Under the pieces are notes generated by a model that had not been told where the DNA came from, searched no databases, and saw only the letters and a list, made by a program, of their open reading frames with translations. Both the position numbers and the translations under genes were made by a program. This document shows, piece after piece, positions 34,499 through 42,759 of a stretch of DNA of 64,000 nt. Positions within the stretch are counted from its first letter, which is position 1. Every line of letters begins with the position of its first letter. Origin of the DNA: Kutzneria buriramensis (GTDB taxonomy: Bacteria > Actinomycetota > Actinomycetes > Mycobacteriales > Pseudonocardiaceae); NCBI RefSeq assembly GCF_003387475.1, contig NZ_QUNO01000001.1, positions 310,001 to 374,000 on the forward strand, given 5' to 3'.

Positions 34499-35614
34499 TC
34501 ACCCCGCCCGGCGGCGGGAACGCCGGAACCACTCGCCCGGCGCCCGGACGCTGGCGTCCACCTCGGCGAAACCCTCCCTCAACATCACCTCCTCGTAGTT
34601 GTCCAGAGCCGTTCGCAACGGCCGCTCGCCGCGGTGCGCCGCGACCAGTTCCCGGCACAGCCGCGCGGCGTCGCGCAGCGCCAAGTTCGCGCCGGAACCG
34701 CGGCTCGGCGGCATCGCGTGCGCGGCGTCGCCGAGCAGCGTGACCGGCCCGACGCCCCATCCGCCGATCGGACCGGCGTGCCGGACCCGCACCGTGAACG
34801 TCTCGTCCGGCTCGCAGCGGTCGACCAGCGCCCGCAAGTTCGGATGCCAGCCACGCATCAGCTCCCGCACATCGCCGAAGTCGTTGGGCGGCGCGGTGAA
34901 TCCCCACATCACGTAGTCGGGGACCGCGGGCAGCCCGAGCCTCGCCGGCGGTGTCGCGAAGCGCATGAGTCCCATCGCCAGGCCGTGGTGCCGCGGCCAC
35001 GCCGTCACGGCGACAAAGCCCTTGTGCAGCTGGTCCGGGATGAGCGGCATCGTCTGCGGGGTCAGCAAAGTCTTGCCGTACACCACCTGGGCATCGGTGT
35101 CGATCAGCCGCGCGTCGGGCAGGAACTGCTTGCGCACCACGGAGTTGATCCCGTCGGCGGCGACCATGAGATCGGCCTCCTGGCGGGCGCCGTTGGCGAA
35201 GTGCGCGCGCACCCTGCCGTCGGGCAACAACTCGTATCCCGTGAACTCCTCGCCGAATCGCACCACTCCTTCCAGACCCCGCATCAGCGCCGCCCTCAGT
35301 GTGGACCTGTCGACGCACGTCCCGCTGGCGCCGGTGGGCACGACCTTCAGCGTTCGCAACCGCTTGGTCAGCACCGAGAACTGCGAGGTGGGTCCGCCGC
35401 CGGCGGCCCGGTGGAGTGCATATGCGCTGGTCGGGAGGCATTCCCGCAGGGCGTCATCGCCGCGGTCGTCGAGGTGCAGCCGGTAGCCCTGGCCGTGCGT
35501 GTCGGCCGCCGGATTTTTTTCGTGCAAGGTGGCGCGAATGCGTGATTTGTGCAAACCGCTGGTCAGGCACAGTCCACCGAGGCCGCCGCCGATCACCATC
35601 ACCGACTCAAGCAC
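34499..35614 (-). CDS. FAD-dependent monooxygenase
   Basis: A 371-residue group A flavoprotein monooxygenase. VMVIGGGLGGLCLTSGL is the FAD ADP-binding motif, ADGINSVVRK the DG motif, and VTLLGDAAHAMPPSRGSGANLAL the GD motif that contacts FAD ribitol. Hydroxylation or epoxidation of an aromatic or polyketide-like substrate with NAD(P)H is expected; the substrate is unknown. Starts at GTG 35614, GTG 35602 and ATG 35599 are possible; the first overlaps the MerR gene by 8 bp. Confidence 0.92.
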   Translation of the reverse strand: MLESVMVIGGGLGGLCLTSGLHKSRIRATLHEKNPAADTHGQGYRLHLDDRGDDALRECLPTSAYALHRAAGGGPTSQFSVLTKRLRTLKVVPTGASGTCVDRSTLRAALMRGLEGVVRFGEEFTGYELLPDGRVRAHFANGARQEADLMVAADGINSVVRKQFLPDARLIDTDAQVVYGKTLLTPQTMPLIPDQLHKGFVAVTAWPRHHGLAMGLMRFATPPARLGLPAVPDYVMWGFTAPPNDFGDVRELMRGWHPNLRALVDRCEPDETFTVRVRHAGPIGGWGVGPVTLLGDAAHAMPPSRGSGANLALRDAARLCRELVAAHRGERPLRTALDNYEEVMLREGFAEVDASVRAPGEWFRRSRRRAG

Positions 35615-36320
35615 CGCGCGCCGCCCGCGCTCGGTCGAGGTACTCGACGAGTCTCGCGTACGGATTGCCGCCGTTCTCCACCCACAGCTCGCGGACACCC
35701 TGGTGCGGCGTAGGCGATCCCTGGTTGAACAGCGCGCTCAGCTCGTCCATGCGGTCGACGATCGCGCGGACCTCCGGGGCCTCGGCCGGCGTGCCCGCCT
35801 CGAGCTCGGCCTGCGCACGGACGTAGAGCTGCGGCCACTCCACGCCGATCGCGTGCTGCCCGATCACGCCCAATTCGGCCGTACGAGTGCGAAGCCGCTC
35901 GACCTCGTCATCGCCGAGGTGATCACGCAGCGCCTGCTCGCTGAACGTCATCTCCTTGATCAGCGGTAGCAGGTCGATGCTCTCGCCGGCGTCGATCCGC
36001 ATCAGCGCGGACACCACAGTCCTGCGCAGCTGCCGGCCCGCGGCGAGCTGCCGGTCCAGCCGGCGGAGCTGCTCGGCCAGCACGTCCCGGGAGTCCGAGC
36101 CGTCGAAGTCCCTGATCTCGTCCAGCCGCAGGCCGAGGCCCCGCAGCGCGACGATCCGGTACAGGGCGACGACATCGGCCTCGCGGTACACCCGGTGCCC
36201 GCTGCCGTTGCGCGCCGTGGGCTTCAGCAGCCCGATCTGGTCGTAGTGGTGCAGTGTGCGGACGGTCAGCCCGGTTGCCTGCGCTAACTCGCCGACCTTC
36301 CAACCGCGGTCGTTGGTCAT
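35607..36320 (-). CDS. MerR family transcriptional regulator
   Basis: A 237-residue regulator with an N-terminal MerR winged helix (WKVGELAQATGLTVRTLHHYDQIGL, then VYREADVVALYRI, given here in pieces), a coiled-coil dimerisation helix (about 70-110) and a TipAS-like helical C-terminal domain. TipAS-type domains bind small molecules and switch the protein to an activator. It is transcribed into the monooxygenase and RpiB-type genes, which it probably controls. ATG 36320 is taken; an in-frame GTG at 36329 exists. Confidence 0.9.
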   Translation of the reverse strand: MTNDRGWKVGELAQATGLTVRTLHHYDQIGLLKPTARNGSGHRVYREADVVALYRIVALRGLGLRLDEIRDFDGSDSRDVLAEQLRRLDRQLAAGRQLRRTVVSALMRIDAGESIDLLPLIKEMTFSEQALRDHLGDDEVERLRTRTAELGVIGQHAIGVEWPQLYVRAQAELEAGTPAEAPEVRAIVDRMDELSALFNQGSPTPHQGVRELWVENGGNPYARLVEYLDRARAARGA

Positions 36321-36336
36321 GGGGGACACCCTGACA

Positions 36337-36353
36337 CCTGACGCTACGTCAGG
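36337..36353. promoter_or_regulatory. Likely MerR operator
   Basis: CCTGACG-CTA-CGTCAGG is a perfect 17-bp dyad, 16 bp upstream of the MerR ATG. TipA-like MerR sites in actinomycetes look like this and lie inside a long promoter spacer. On the minus strand TTGCGC stands just upstream of the dyad as a possible -35. Confidence 0.65.
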
Positions 36354-36362
36354 CGCAAGACC

Positions 36363-37514
36363 TTAGGTCAGCGGCCACCTGATCGTGGAGTCCGGGTCGT
36401 CCAGCCAGAACTCCTGACAGTCCGGCCCGACCGTCAGCCCGAAGCGCTCGCGCGGCGGCGTGTCCAGCGCCAACCACCGCTCGTAGGCGCCCTCGGCGAT
36501 GGCCCAGAGCTGCCGCGGGCCGCCCTCGCGGACGCTGTGCCGCGCGTAGCAGGCCCACGAGCCGTCGGCGTGCGCGAGCCAGGTCTCGCCGTGCCCGCCG
36601 GACCAGGCCAGTACGTGCGGCAGCGCCAGCCCCGCGAAGAACTCGAACCGGTCGGCCGGTCGCAACAGCCGGGTCGCGGTGAGCCCGGTCGGCCGAACCG
36701 GCGCGGTCACGTCGCGGACCTTGTTGATCAACTCGTGCACCCCCGGCCCACGGTGCGCCCGCAGCGGCATGAACCGGCCGTCGTCGGCCAGCACCCGGCC
36801 GGTGGCGTGGCGCTCGCCGTCCACGGTGAGCTTGACCAGACCGGCGCCGATCGGCCGGTTCAGCGTCGTCACGACGTAGCCGCCCGGGGCGGTCTGTTCC
36901 AACCACGCCAAGGGAATCGTCGACACCGAGCAGGTGCCCAGGACCCGGTCGTACGGGGCGTTGGCCGGATACCCCTGCGCACCGTCGGCGGCGACGCAGG
37001 TCGGGTGGAAGCCGCTCGCCGCAAGGTGTTGCGCCGCCCGCGCGACGATCGCCGGGTCCACGTCGACCGTGGTGACGCGGTGCTCGCCCAGCCGGTGGCA
37101 CAGCAGCGCGGCGTTGTACCCGGTGCCGGCGCCGATCTCCAGCACCCGGTCGCCGGTGCGGACGTCCAGCGCTGCCAACATGATCGCCATGATCGCCGGC
37201 ATGCTGGACGAGGAGGTCGGCACGCCGTCGACCGGTCCGGCCAGCGCCGAGTCGCGCCGGGACTCGTCGCCGTTGAGCTGGGTCACCGCGACGCGGTTGG
37301 CGTACACGATCCGCAGCCAGCGCTCGTCGGTGTGGGGCAGCAGCGTCCACGCGCCGCTGGGCAGCTGCTCGAACAGCCATGGCAGGAACATGTGGCGCGG
37401 CACGTCCTCGAACGCCGCGAGCCAGCCGGAGTCCAGCGGCAGACCCTCGTCGACCAGCTCGTCCACGAGGCGGCCGCGCAGTCTGCGCGCCTCGCGTTCG
37501 AGGTCGGCACGCAC
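36363..37514 (-). CDS. PIMT-like protein methyltransferase
   Basis: A 383-residue class I SAM methyltransferase of the protein-L-isoaspartate O-methyltransferase type. The N-terminal part has FEDVPRHMFLPW, and SSSSMPAIMAIMLAALDV precedes VLEIGAGTGYNAALL (motif I). The C-terminal ~150 residues are an extra domain not found in classic PIMT. Related enzymes occur in repair and in peptide natural-product clusters; no precursor peptide gene is seen nearby. GTG 37514 is the start. It reads toward the MerR gene with about 40 bp between. Confidence 0.85.
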   Translation of the reverse strand: MRADLEREARRLRGRLVDELVDEGLPLDSGWLAAFEDVPRHMFLPWLFEQLPSGAWTLLPHTDERWLRIVYANRVAVTQLNGDESRRDSALAGPVDGVPTSSSSMPAIMAIMLAALDVRTGDRVLEIGAGTGYNAALLCHRLGEHRVTTVDVDPAIVARAAQHLAASGFHPTCVAADGAQGYPANAPYDRVLGTCSVSTIPLAWLEQTAPGGYVVTTLNRPIGAGLVKLTVDGERHATGRVLADDGRFMPLRAHRGPGVHELINKVRDVTAPVRPTGLTATRLLRPADRFEFFAGLALPHVLAWSGGHGETWLAHADGSWACYARHSVREGGPRQLWAIAEGAYERWLALDTPPRERFGLTVGPDCQEFWLDDPDSTIRWPLT

Positions 37515-37557
37515 ACCGCACCACGGTAGACCGGTGTGACCGCAAGCACGCGACCAG

Positions 37558-37587
37558 TGTTAGCACTCCGCTTGCAACTGCTAGCAC
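37558..37587 (+). promoter_or_regulatory. Paired TAGCAC direct repeats upstream of the XRE gene
   Basis: TGTTAGCAC (37558-37566) and TGCTAGCAC (37579-37587) are 21 bp apart, two helical turns, and end 34 bp before the XRE start. They may be the binding site of the XRE protein or of a stress regulator. The function is inferred. Confidence 0.45.
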
Positions 37588-37621
37588 AGGTGCGTACCGT
37601 CGGAGGAGGAAAGGAGGCGGG

Positions 37622-38026
37622 ATGGACAAGAAGAACAGCGTCGATCAGGCCGTGGAAGCGGTCGCCGACCTGGGGCGAGACATCGGCGACTACATCCGCG
37701 AGCAGCGCAGCAACGCGCAGATCTCGCTGCGGCAGCTGGCCAAGCTGGCCGGCGTGTCCAACCCGTACCTGAGCCAGATCGAGCGGGGTCTGCGCAAGCC
37801 CAGCGCGGAGATCCTGCAGCAGATCGCCAAGGGACTGCGGATTTCGGCCGAGGCGCTGTACGTCCAGGCCGGCATCCTCGAGCAGCGGGTCGGGGGCGCG
37901 GTGGTGGACGCCGTGCTGGCCGACACCGAGCTCACCGAGCGGCAGAAGCAGGTGCTGCTCGACGTCTACGAGACCTTCCGGCGGGAGAACGCTAGCAAGC
38001 ACTCCGCCGACGCAACCGAGGAGTGA
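37622..38026 (+). CDS. XRE-type helix-turn-helix regulator (Rv0474-like)
   Basis: A 134-residue protein. An acidic helical start precedes a Cro/C1-type HTH at about 26-82 (ISLRQLAKLAGVSNPYLSQI, then GLRKPSAEILQQIAKGL). The C-terminal helix LTERQKQVLLDVYETFRRE completes the mycobacterial Rv0474-type layout. AAGGAGG (37611-37617) gives a very strong ribosome site. It is followed at once by the HbhA-like gene, as in M. tuberculosis, where the regulator and hbhA are neighbours. Confidence 0.92.
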   Translation: MDKKNSVDQAVEAVADLGRDIGDYIREQRSNAQISLRQLAKLAGVSNPYLSQIERGLRKPSAEILQQIAKGLRISAEALYVQAGILEQRVGGAVVDAVLADTELTERQKQVLLDVYETFRRENASKHSADATEE

Positions 38027-38031
38027 TTTCG

Positions 38032-38634
38032 ATGCCCACCCTTCCCACCACCGAGGACGTTCGCAAGGCCGGCGAGCAGGCCGCCGCCACCTTCGCCGCG
38101 CTGCTGGAGCAGGCGAAGACGCCGCTGCTGGCCGCGCTCGGCGCCGGCGACCTGGCCGGCAAGGCGCTGTCCGACGCGCTGACCAAGGCCCGCACCCAGG
38201 TCAACGAGCGGGCCGAGGCCGCCCGCACCGCCGTCGACGAGCTGCCGGGCCTGCGCGAGAAGCTGGACCCGTCCGAGCTGCGCAAGCTGCTGGACACCTA
38301 CACCACGGCCGCCTCGAACCTGTACACCTACCTGGCCGAGCACGGCGAGGAGACGCTGGAGAAGCTGCGCGAGCAGCCGCAGGTCAAGATCGTGCTGGAC
38401 CAGGTCGGCGACCTCCAGCACCGCGCCGACGACGTGCTGGGCAACCTGGCCCGCCGCACCCGCGCGACCGGCGAGAAGGTGGCCGAGGACATCGAGGAGG
38501 CGACCGAGGACGTCGCCGAGGCCGTTGTCGAGGCCGGCGCCGAGGTGGCCGCGGAGACCCGCAAGGTGACGAGCAAGGCGTCCGCGCCGCGCAAGACCGC
38601 CGCCAAGAAGGCCGACGAGACCCCCGAGGCCTGA
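38032..38634 (+). CDS. hbhA: Heparin-binding haemagglutinin-like protein
   Basis: A 200-residue, almost wholly helical protein. The N-terminal TTEDVRKAGEQAAATFAALLEQAKTPLLAALG and the following coiled coil align with mycobacterial HbhA. The C-terminal tail is Lys/Ala-rich (RKTAAKKADETPEA) but much shorter than the lysine repeats that bind heparin in M. tuberculosis, so adhesion to host sugars is doubtful. A structural or membrane-associated role is more likely in this organism. GAGGAG precedes the ATG; a GTG at 38023 overlaps the XRE stop. A terminator follows. Confidence 0.88.
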   Translation: MPTLPTTEDVRKAGEQAAATFAALLEQAKTPLLAALGAGDLAGKALSDALTKARTQVNERAEAARTAVDELPGLREKLDPSELRKLLDTYTTAASNLYTYLAEHGEETLEKLREQPQVKIVLDQVGDLQHRADDVLGNLARRTRATGEKVAEDIEEATEDVAEAVVEAGAEVAAETRKVTSKASAPRKTAAKKADETPEA

Positions 38635-38646
38635 TCCACCGGCACC

Positions 38647-38678
38647 GCCGGGGAGCGCCCGCCGCGGCGCTCCCCGGC
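38647..38678 (+). terminator. Hairpin terminator after hbhA
   Basis: A perfect 13-bp stem (38647-38659 with 38666-38678) and a 6-base loop, 13 bp after the hbhA stop. Confidence 0.85.
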
Positions 38679-38722
38679 ACTGTCATTCCCGTCCGCCGCC
38701 TCTGCGACGTAGGCTGACCTCC

Positions 38723-39019
38723 GTGGCCTTCCCTCTTGACTACTGGGTGCTGTTCGCGATCTGGTGCGCCGCCATGCCGGTCGGCGCGTACGCGTTCCTG
38801 CACGCGCTGCTCCAGCGCGCGGACGCGTACACCGCCGCGGACCGCATGACCAAGACGGCGTGGTCGCTCATCACCGGCGGCGGCCTGGCCGCGTTGCTGC
38901 TGTTCCGCCCGCAGAGCAGCACCTTCATCCTGTGGATGGCCGCCCTGGTGGCGGTGCTGGTTTACATCGTCGACGTGCGGCCGAAGCTGAACGAGGTCCA
39001 GCGCGGCAACCGTTGGTAG
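38723..39019 (+). CDS. DUF2516 small membrane protein (Rv0476-like)
   Basis: A 98-residue protein with three hydrophobic segments (about 8-28, 46-62, 66-83) and a polar end, DVRPKLNEVQRGNRW. This fits the DUF2516 family found after hbhA in mycobacteria. The function is unknown. GTG 38723 has no strong ribosome site and may be leaderless. The stop overlaps the TTG start of the next gene. Confidence 0.88.
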   Translation: MAFPLDYWVLFAIWCAAMPVGAYAFLHALLQRADAYTAADRMTKTAWSLITGGGLAALLLFRPQSSTFILWMAALVAVLVYIVDVRPKLNEVQRGNRW

Positions 39020-39753
39020 CCGCCTGGCAGGCGCACGGCCGCGGCACGCCGGTCACCCTGGTGGCGCCGGGTCTCGGCGCCACTCCCGGTGAGGCTCGCA
39101 TCCCGGCATCCGGTTTGCCCGGTACGAGGGTCGTCGTCACGTTTCCGTCGCACGGCGACGCCCCGGACGCCCCCGCCGACTACTGGACGTATCCGACCAT
39201 CGCGGCCGACATCGAGCGGATCGCCGACGAGGCACTGGCCACGCGTGCGGTCGGCGTCTCGATGGGTGCCGGCGGGATCACGACCCTGCTCACCCGTCGT
39301 CCGGACCGCTTCGAACGCGTCGTGCTGATGCTGCCGGCCGCCCTGGACAAGCCGCGGGCCACGCCGGCGATGTGGGCGTTCGAGCAGCTCGCCGAGGCCG
39401 TCGAAGCCGGTGACGTCGACGGCCTGCACAAGCTTGTCGCCGCGGAGGTGCCCGCTGGAATCGCTGTCGGCGAGCACGTTTCGACCCGGGTGACGGCGCT
39501 CCTGAGGCTCGGCGACGCGTTGCGCCTGCTGCCGGAGCAGGTGCCGACCCCTGACGCCTCCTTGCTGGCAAAGGTCACCGCTCCCGTGCTGGTGGTCGGG
39601 GCCGTCGGCGATCCGCTGCATCCCGAGCAGGTCGCACGCGATGTCGCCGCCGCGCTGCCGAACGGCCGGCTGGAGATCATCGACTCGCCGGCCCCGCTGA
39701 TCACCCACCGCCGCGAGGTCCGATCGCTGCTCGTCGACTTCCTCGCTGGCTAA
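39013..39753 (+). CDS. Alpha/beta hydrolase
   Basis: A 246-residue protein. VTLVAPGLGATPGEAR is the oxyanion-hole strand region, GVSMGAGG the nucleophile elbow (Ser), and LVVGAVGDPLHPEQVARDV the acid-bearing loop. The C-terminal histidine is probably in LITHRREV. The substrate is unknown. No ATG or GTG fits the start; TTG 39013, overlapping the DUF2516 stop, is the most likely, so translation is probably coupled. Confidence 0.8.
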   Translation: MVAAWQAHGRGTPVTLVAPGLGATPGEARIPASGLPGTRVVVTFPSHGDAPDAPADYWTYPTIAADIERIADEALATRAVGVSMGAGGITTLLTRRPDRFERVVLMLPAALDKPRATPAMWAFEQLAEAVEAGDVDGLHKLVAAEVPAGIAVGEHVSTRVTALLRLGDALRLLPEQVPTPDASLLAKVTAPVLVVGAVGDPLHPEQVARDVAAALPNGRLEIIDSPAPLITHRREVRSLLVDFLAG

Positions 39754-39762
39754 TGTGACGCC

Positions 39763-40314
39763 ATGGCGCAGTGGAGCATTGCTGGAACCTTGCAGGTAGG
39801 CCCGGCCCTGGCCCGACCGGAGCTGCTCGCCCCGCCGGTGCTGGACGCGATCCGGGCCCTGGACGCCGCCGACGTCGACCGCATCGGCGCCACCGAGATC
39901 GACCCCGACCTTGCCGACACGGCGGCGTTCTGCGAGCACTACGGCGTGCCGCTGGAGGCGTCCGCGAACTGCGTGGTCGTCGCCGGCAAGCGGGCCGGCG
40001 AGCTCCGGTACGCGGCGTGCATGGTGCTGGCCACGACCCGTGCCGACGTGAACGGCGTGGTCAAGCGCCGCCTCGACGTCCGCAAGGCGTCGTTCGCGCC
40101 GATGGACGAGGCCGTGGGCCTGACCGGCATGCAGTACGGCGGCATCACGCCGATCGGCCTGCCGTCGGACTGGCCGCTGCTGCTGGACGCCCGCGTCGCG
40201 GCGGAGCCGGAACTGGTCGTCGGTAGCGGCATTCGCGGCGGCAAGCTGCTCGTCCCCGGCGACCTGCTGGCCAAGCTCGCCGGCGCCGAGGTCATCGAGG
40301 GCCTGGCCGGCTAG
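39763..40314 (+). CDS. YbaK/ProX-type aminoacyl-tRNA deacylase
   Basis: A 183-residue single-domain protein of the YbaK/EbsC family, which hydrolyses mischarged tRNA. ASANCVVVAGKRAGELRYAA holds the conserved region, with RRLDVRKASFAPMDEAVGLTGMQYGGITPIGLP in pieces giving the conserved Lys and Gly-rich loop. It may clear Cys-tRNA(Pro) or a similar product. It ends 11 bp from the convergent purU gene. Confidence 0.9.
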   Translation: MAQWSIAGTLQVGPALARPELLAPPVLDAIRALDAADVDRIGATEIDPDLADTAAFCEHYGVPLEASANCVVVAGKRAGELRYAACMVLATTRADVNGVVKRRLDVRKASFAPMDEAVGLTGMQYGGITPIGLPSDWPLLLDARVAAEPELVVGSGIRGGKLLVPGDLLAKLAGAEVIEGLAG

Positions 40315-40325
40315 CCCGCACCGAT

Positions 40326-41201
40326 CTAAAAAACGACAGTGCGGTTGCCGTGCACCAGGACCCGGTCCTCCAGGTGCCAGCGCAGCCCACGGGCCAGCAC
40401 GATCTTCTCGATGTCCCGGCCCTTGCGGACCATGTCCCGGTCCGAGTCGCTGTGGCTGACGCGGATCACGTCCTGCTCGATGATCGGGCCGGCGTCCAGC
40501 TCGGCGGTCACGTAGTGGCAGGTCGCGCCGACCAGCTTCACGCCGCGGGTGTGGGCCTGGTGGTACGGCTTCGCGCCGACGAAGGACGGCAGGAAGCTGT
40601 GGTGGATGTTCACCGCGCGGCCGGCCCACGCCATGCACAGCTCGTGCGGCAGCACCTGCATGAACCGGGCCAGCACGACGGCGTGCGGCTGGTGGCCGTC
40701 CACCAGCTGCCGCAGCTGCGCGAACGAGGCCGCCTTGCCCTCCGGGTCGCCCACCGGGAACGGCACGTGGTGGAACGGGATGCCGTGCGCCTCGGTGATG
40801 CCGGCGAGGTCCCGGTGGTTGCCGATCACCGACGTGATCTCGACGTCCAGCTCGCCGGAGGAGACCCGGCCGAGCAGGTCGTACAGGCAGTGGCCCTCCT
40901 TGGACACGAGGATCACCGCGCGCTTGCGTTCCCCCGTGTCGGTGACCCGCCAGTCCACCCGCGGCCCCAGCTCGCGGGCCACGGTGGCGAACCGCGCGCT
41001 GAGCTCCCGCATGTCGAACGGCAGCGAGGAGGCGAGGACCTCCTGCCGGGTGAAGAACCAGTTCGTGGCCTGGTCTGTGTGGTAGGCCGCCTCCACGATC
41101 CAACCGCCCGCCTCGGCCAGGAAACTCGCGATCCGGGCGACGATACCGGTGCGGTCGGGGCAGCCGAGGGTGATCACGTAACGGCGTTCGTTGGAGGACA
41201 C
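40326..41201 (-). CDS. purU: Formyltetrahydrofolate deformylase
   Basis: A 291-residue enzyme that releases formate from 10-formyltetrahydrofolate and so balances one-carbon pools. The N-terminal ACT domain (about 7-85) has YVITLGCPDRTGIVARIASF. The C-terminal hydrolase domain has NIHHSFLPSFVGAKPYHQA and ELDAGPIIEQD, with the catalytic Asn-His-Asp set. Length and motifs match PurU. It is the last gene of a four-gene minus-strand run. GTG is the start. Confidence 0.96.
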   Translation of the reverse strand: MSSNERRYVITLGCPDRTGIVARIASFLAEAGGWIVEAAYHTDQATNWFFTRQEVLASSLPFDMRELSARFATVARELGPRVDWRVTDTGERKRAVILVSKEGHCLYDLLGRVSSGELDVEITSVIGNHRDLAGITEAHGIPFHHVPFPVGDPEGKAASFAQLRQLVDGHQPHAVVLARFMQVLPHELCMAWAGRAVNIHHSFLPSFVGAKPYHQAHTRGVKLVGATCHYVTAELDAGPIIEQDVIRVSHSDSDRDMVRKGRDIEKIVLARGLRWHLEDRVLVHGNRTVVF

Positions 41202-41222
41202 AGCCGGAGATTCTGGCAGAGA

Positions 41223-41939
41223 TCACGGGGGCGTGAGGGCGGCCAGAACCGAACGGTCACCACTGACGACGGCGGTGCTCGGCCGGCCCCACACCGACCG
41301 GTAGACCGCGTCGGCCGTGCCCACCACGCTGACGTCGGCGTTCACCGCGGCGCCGGGCTCGGTCGGCGCGACGGGCGTGCCGATGTCCACTTGTACCTGC
41401 CAGATCTGGCCGGCGTCGGCGGCGTGGTAGAGCACGGTGCCGGCGACCGTCGGCGGCCGGCGCTCGGTGATGGCCGGCAGCATCGCATTGACGAACTCGT
41501 CGACGCCGTCGGCGGCGAACTCCGTGCCGTACACCAGGGTCGGCAGGTCCTTGACGGCGCTGTCGGCATCGAGGCGGTGGATCGCCGTCTCGTGCGCGAG
41601 GCGACGAGCCATCGACCGCAGGTCGGTCGGCTTATCCCGTGACGTCCACACCTGCTGGTCGGGATCCCCGTCGCGCAACCGTTGCAGCAGCGTGGGAACC
41701 ACGTCCTCCAAGTGGGCGAGGAGCTCCGGCCACGAACCCGAGGAACGCTCGAACTTCGCCTGCTCGCCTTCCATGGCGCGCAGGATGAAGTCGTACACGC
41801 CGACCACGTGCACGACCAGGTCTTCCATCCGCCAGTCCGGGCAGGTGGCGATTGGGATGTCCGGCCCCGCCTGGATGGCGGACTCCCGAAACGCCGTGCT
41901 CTGGGCGTGGAACGCGTCGGTCAACTCCGCGTAGTGCAC
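41223..41939 (-). CDS. Mycothiol-dependent maleylpyruvate isomerase-family protein
   Basis: A 238-residue DinB-like four-helix protein. CPDWRMEDLVVHVVGVYDF gives one metal histidine, and RRLAHETAIHRLDAD the second and third, as in the MDMPI N-terminal domain. The C-terminal half is the SCP2-like MDMPI_C domain. Members use mycothiol or act as metal-dependent S-transferases. The mycothiol gene mshA is 6 kb away. It lies 21 bp upstream of purU in the same operon. Confidence 0.88.
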   Translation of the reverse strand: MHYAELTDAFHAQSTAFRESAIQAGPDIPIATCPDWRMEDLVVHVVGVYDFILRAMEGEQAKFERSSGSWPELLAHLEDVVPTLLQRLRDGDPDQQVWTSRDKPTDLRSMARRLAHETAIHRLDADSAVKDLPTLVYGTEFAADGVDEFVNAMLPAITERRPPTVAGTVLYHAADAGQIWQVQVDIGTPVAPTEPGAAVNADVSVVGTADAVYRSVWGRPSTAVVSGDRSVLAALTPP

Positions 41940-41949
41940 CCGACCGACG

Positions 41950-42759
41950 TTAGCCCGCCGGCGCCACCGCCGACCAGCGAACGGTGATCTCGCCCAGCCG
42001 CCACCGGCGCCGGTCGTCGAGCACCGGCCAGCGGTCGGCCACCAGCCGGCACGTCTCGACCCAGCGCGCCCGCGGCCCGAACGGCGCGTACGGGGCGGCG
42101 GTCGCCCAGCAGTCGTCCATCGCCGTGAGCAACTCGTGCACCCGCTCGCCGGGCACGTTGCGGTGGATCAGGGCCTTGGGCAGGCGTTCGGCGACGTCCG
42201 ACGGCGTCGCGATGTCCGCCGGCTTGCACGCGATGGTGAACGTCAGCGGGCCCGTCTCGTCGAGCAGGACCCAGCAGCAGCGCCGGCCGATCTCGTCGCA
42301 CGTGCCCTCGACCAGCAGCCCGCCGGGCGCGAGGCGGCCGCGAAGGCCGTCCCAGGCCTGCAACGCGTCCGCCTCCGAGTACTGCCGCAGCACGTTGAAC
42401 GCGCGCACCAGCGCCGGTCGCAGGCCGGCGAGCTCGAAGCCGCCGCGGCGGAACGTCAGCAGCGGCGGATCGGCGGCATGCTCGGCGGCCGCGACCCGTT
42501 CGGGATCCAGCTCCAGGCCCACCATGCGCAGGTCGGGGCACACGGTCCGGAGCCGCGCCGCCATCTCGACAGTCGTCACCGGTGTCGCCCCGTAGCCGAG
42601 GTCCACCACCAGGGAGCCCGCCGCCAGGGCAGTGCGCACGGTGGGGTCGCCGACCATCCAGCGGTCGACGCGGCGCAGCCGGTTCGGGTTGGTCGTGCCG
42701 CGGGTCGGCAGGCCCATCGCTCGGGCGCGGCCGGCCGCCAGCCGTGGTTGCTTGGCCAT
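41950..42759 (-). CDS. Class I SAM-dependent methyltransferase-like protein
   Basis: A 269-residue protein. LVVDLGYGATPVTTVEMAARL is a motif I variant in which GxGxG is replaced by GYGATP, and MVGLELDPERV supplies the acidic residue after strand 2. LAPGGLLVEGTCDEIGR matches motif III. The substrate is unknown; small-molecule and RNA targets are both possible. The ATG overlaps the upstream stop by one base (TGATG). It sits between the DUF2505 and MDMPI-type genes. Confidence 0.82.
   Translation of the reverse strand: MAKQPRLAAGRARAMGLPTRGTTNPNRLRRVDRWMVGDPTVRTALAAGSLVVDLGYGATPVTTVEMAARLRTVCPDLRMVGLELDPERVAAAEHAADPPLLTFRRGGFELAGLRPALVRAFNVLRQYSEADALQAWDGLRGRLAPGGLLVEGTCDEIGRRCCWVLLDETGPLTFTIACKPADIATPSDVAERLPKALIHRNVPGERVHELLTAMDDCWATAAPYAPFGPRARWVETCRLVADRWPVLDDRRRWRLGEITVRWSAVAPAG

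Noticed and set aside
38032-38634. A host-cell adhesin identical in role to mycobacterial HbhA
   Set aside because: The lysine-rich C-terminal repeats that bind heparin are almost absent.
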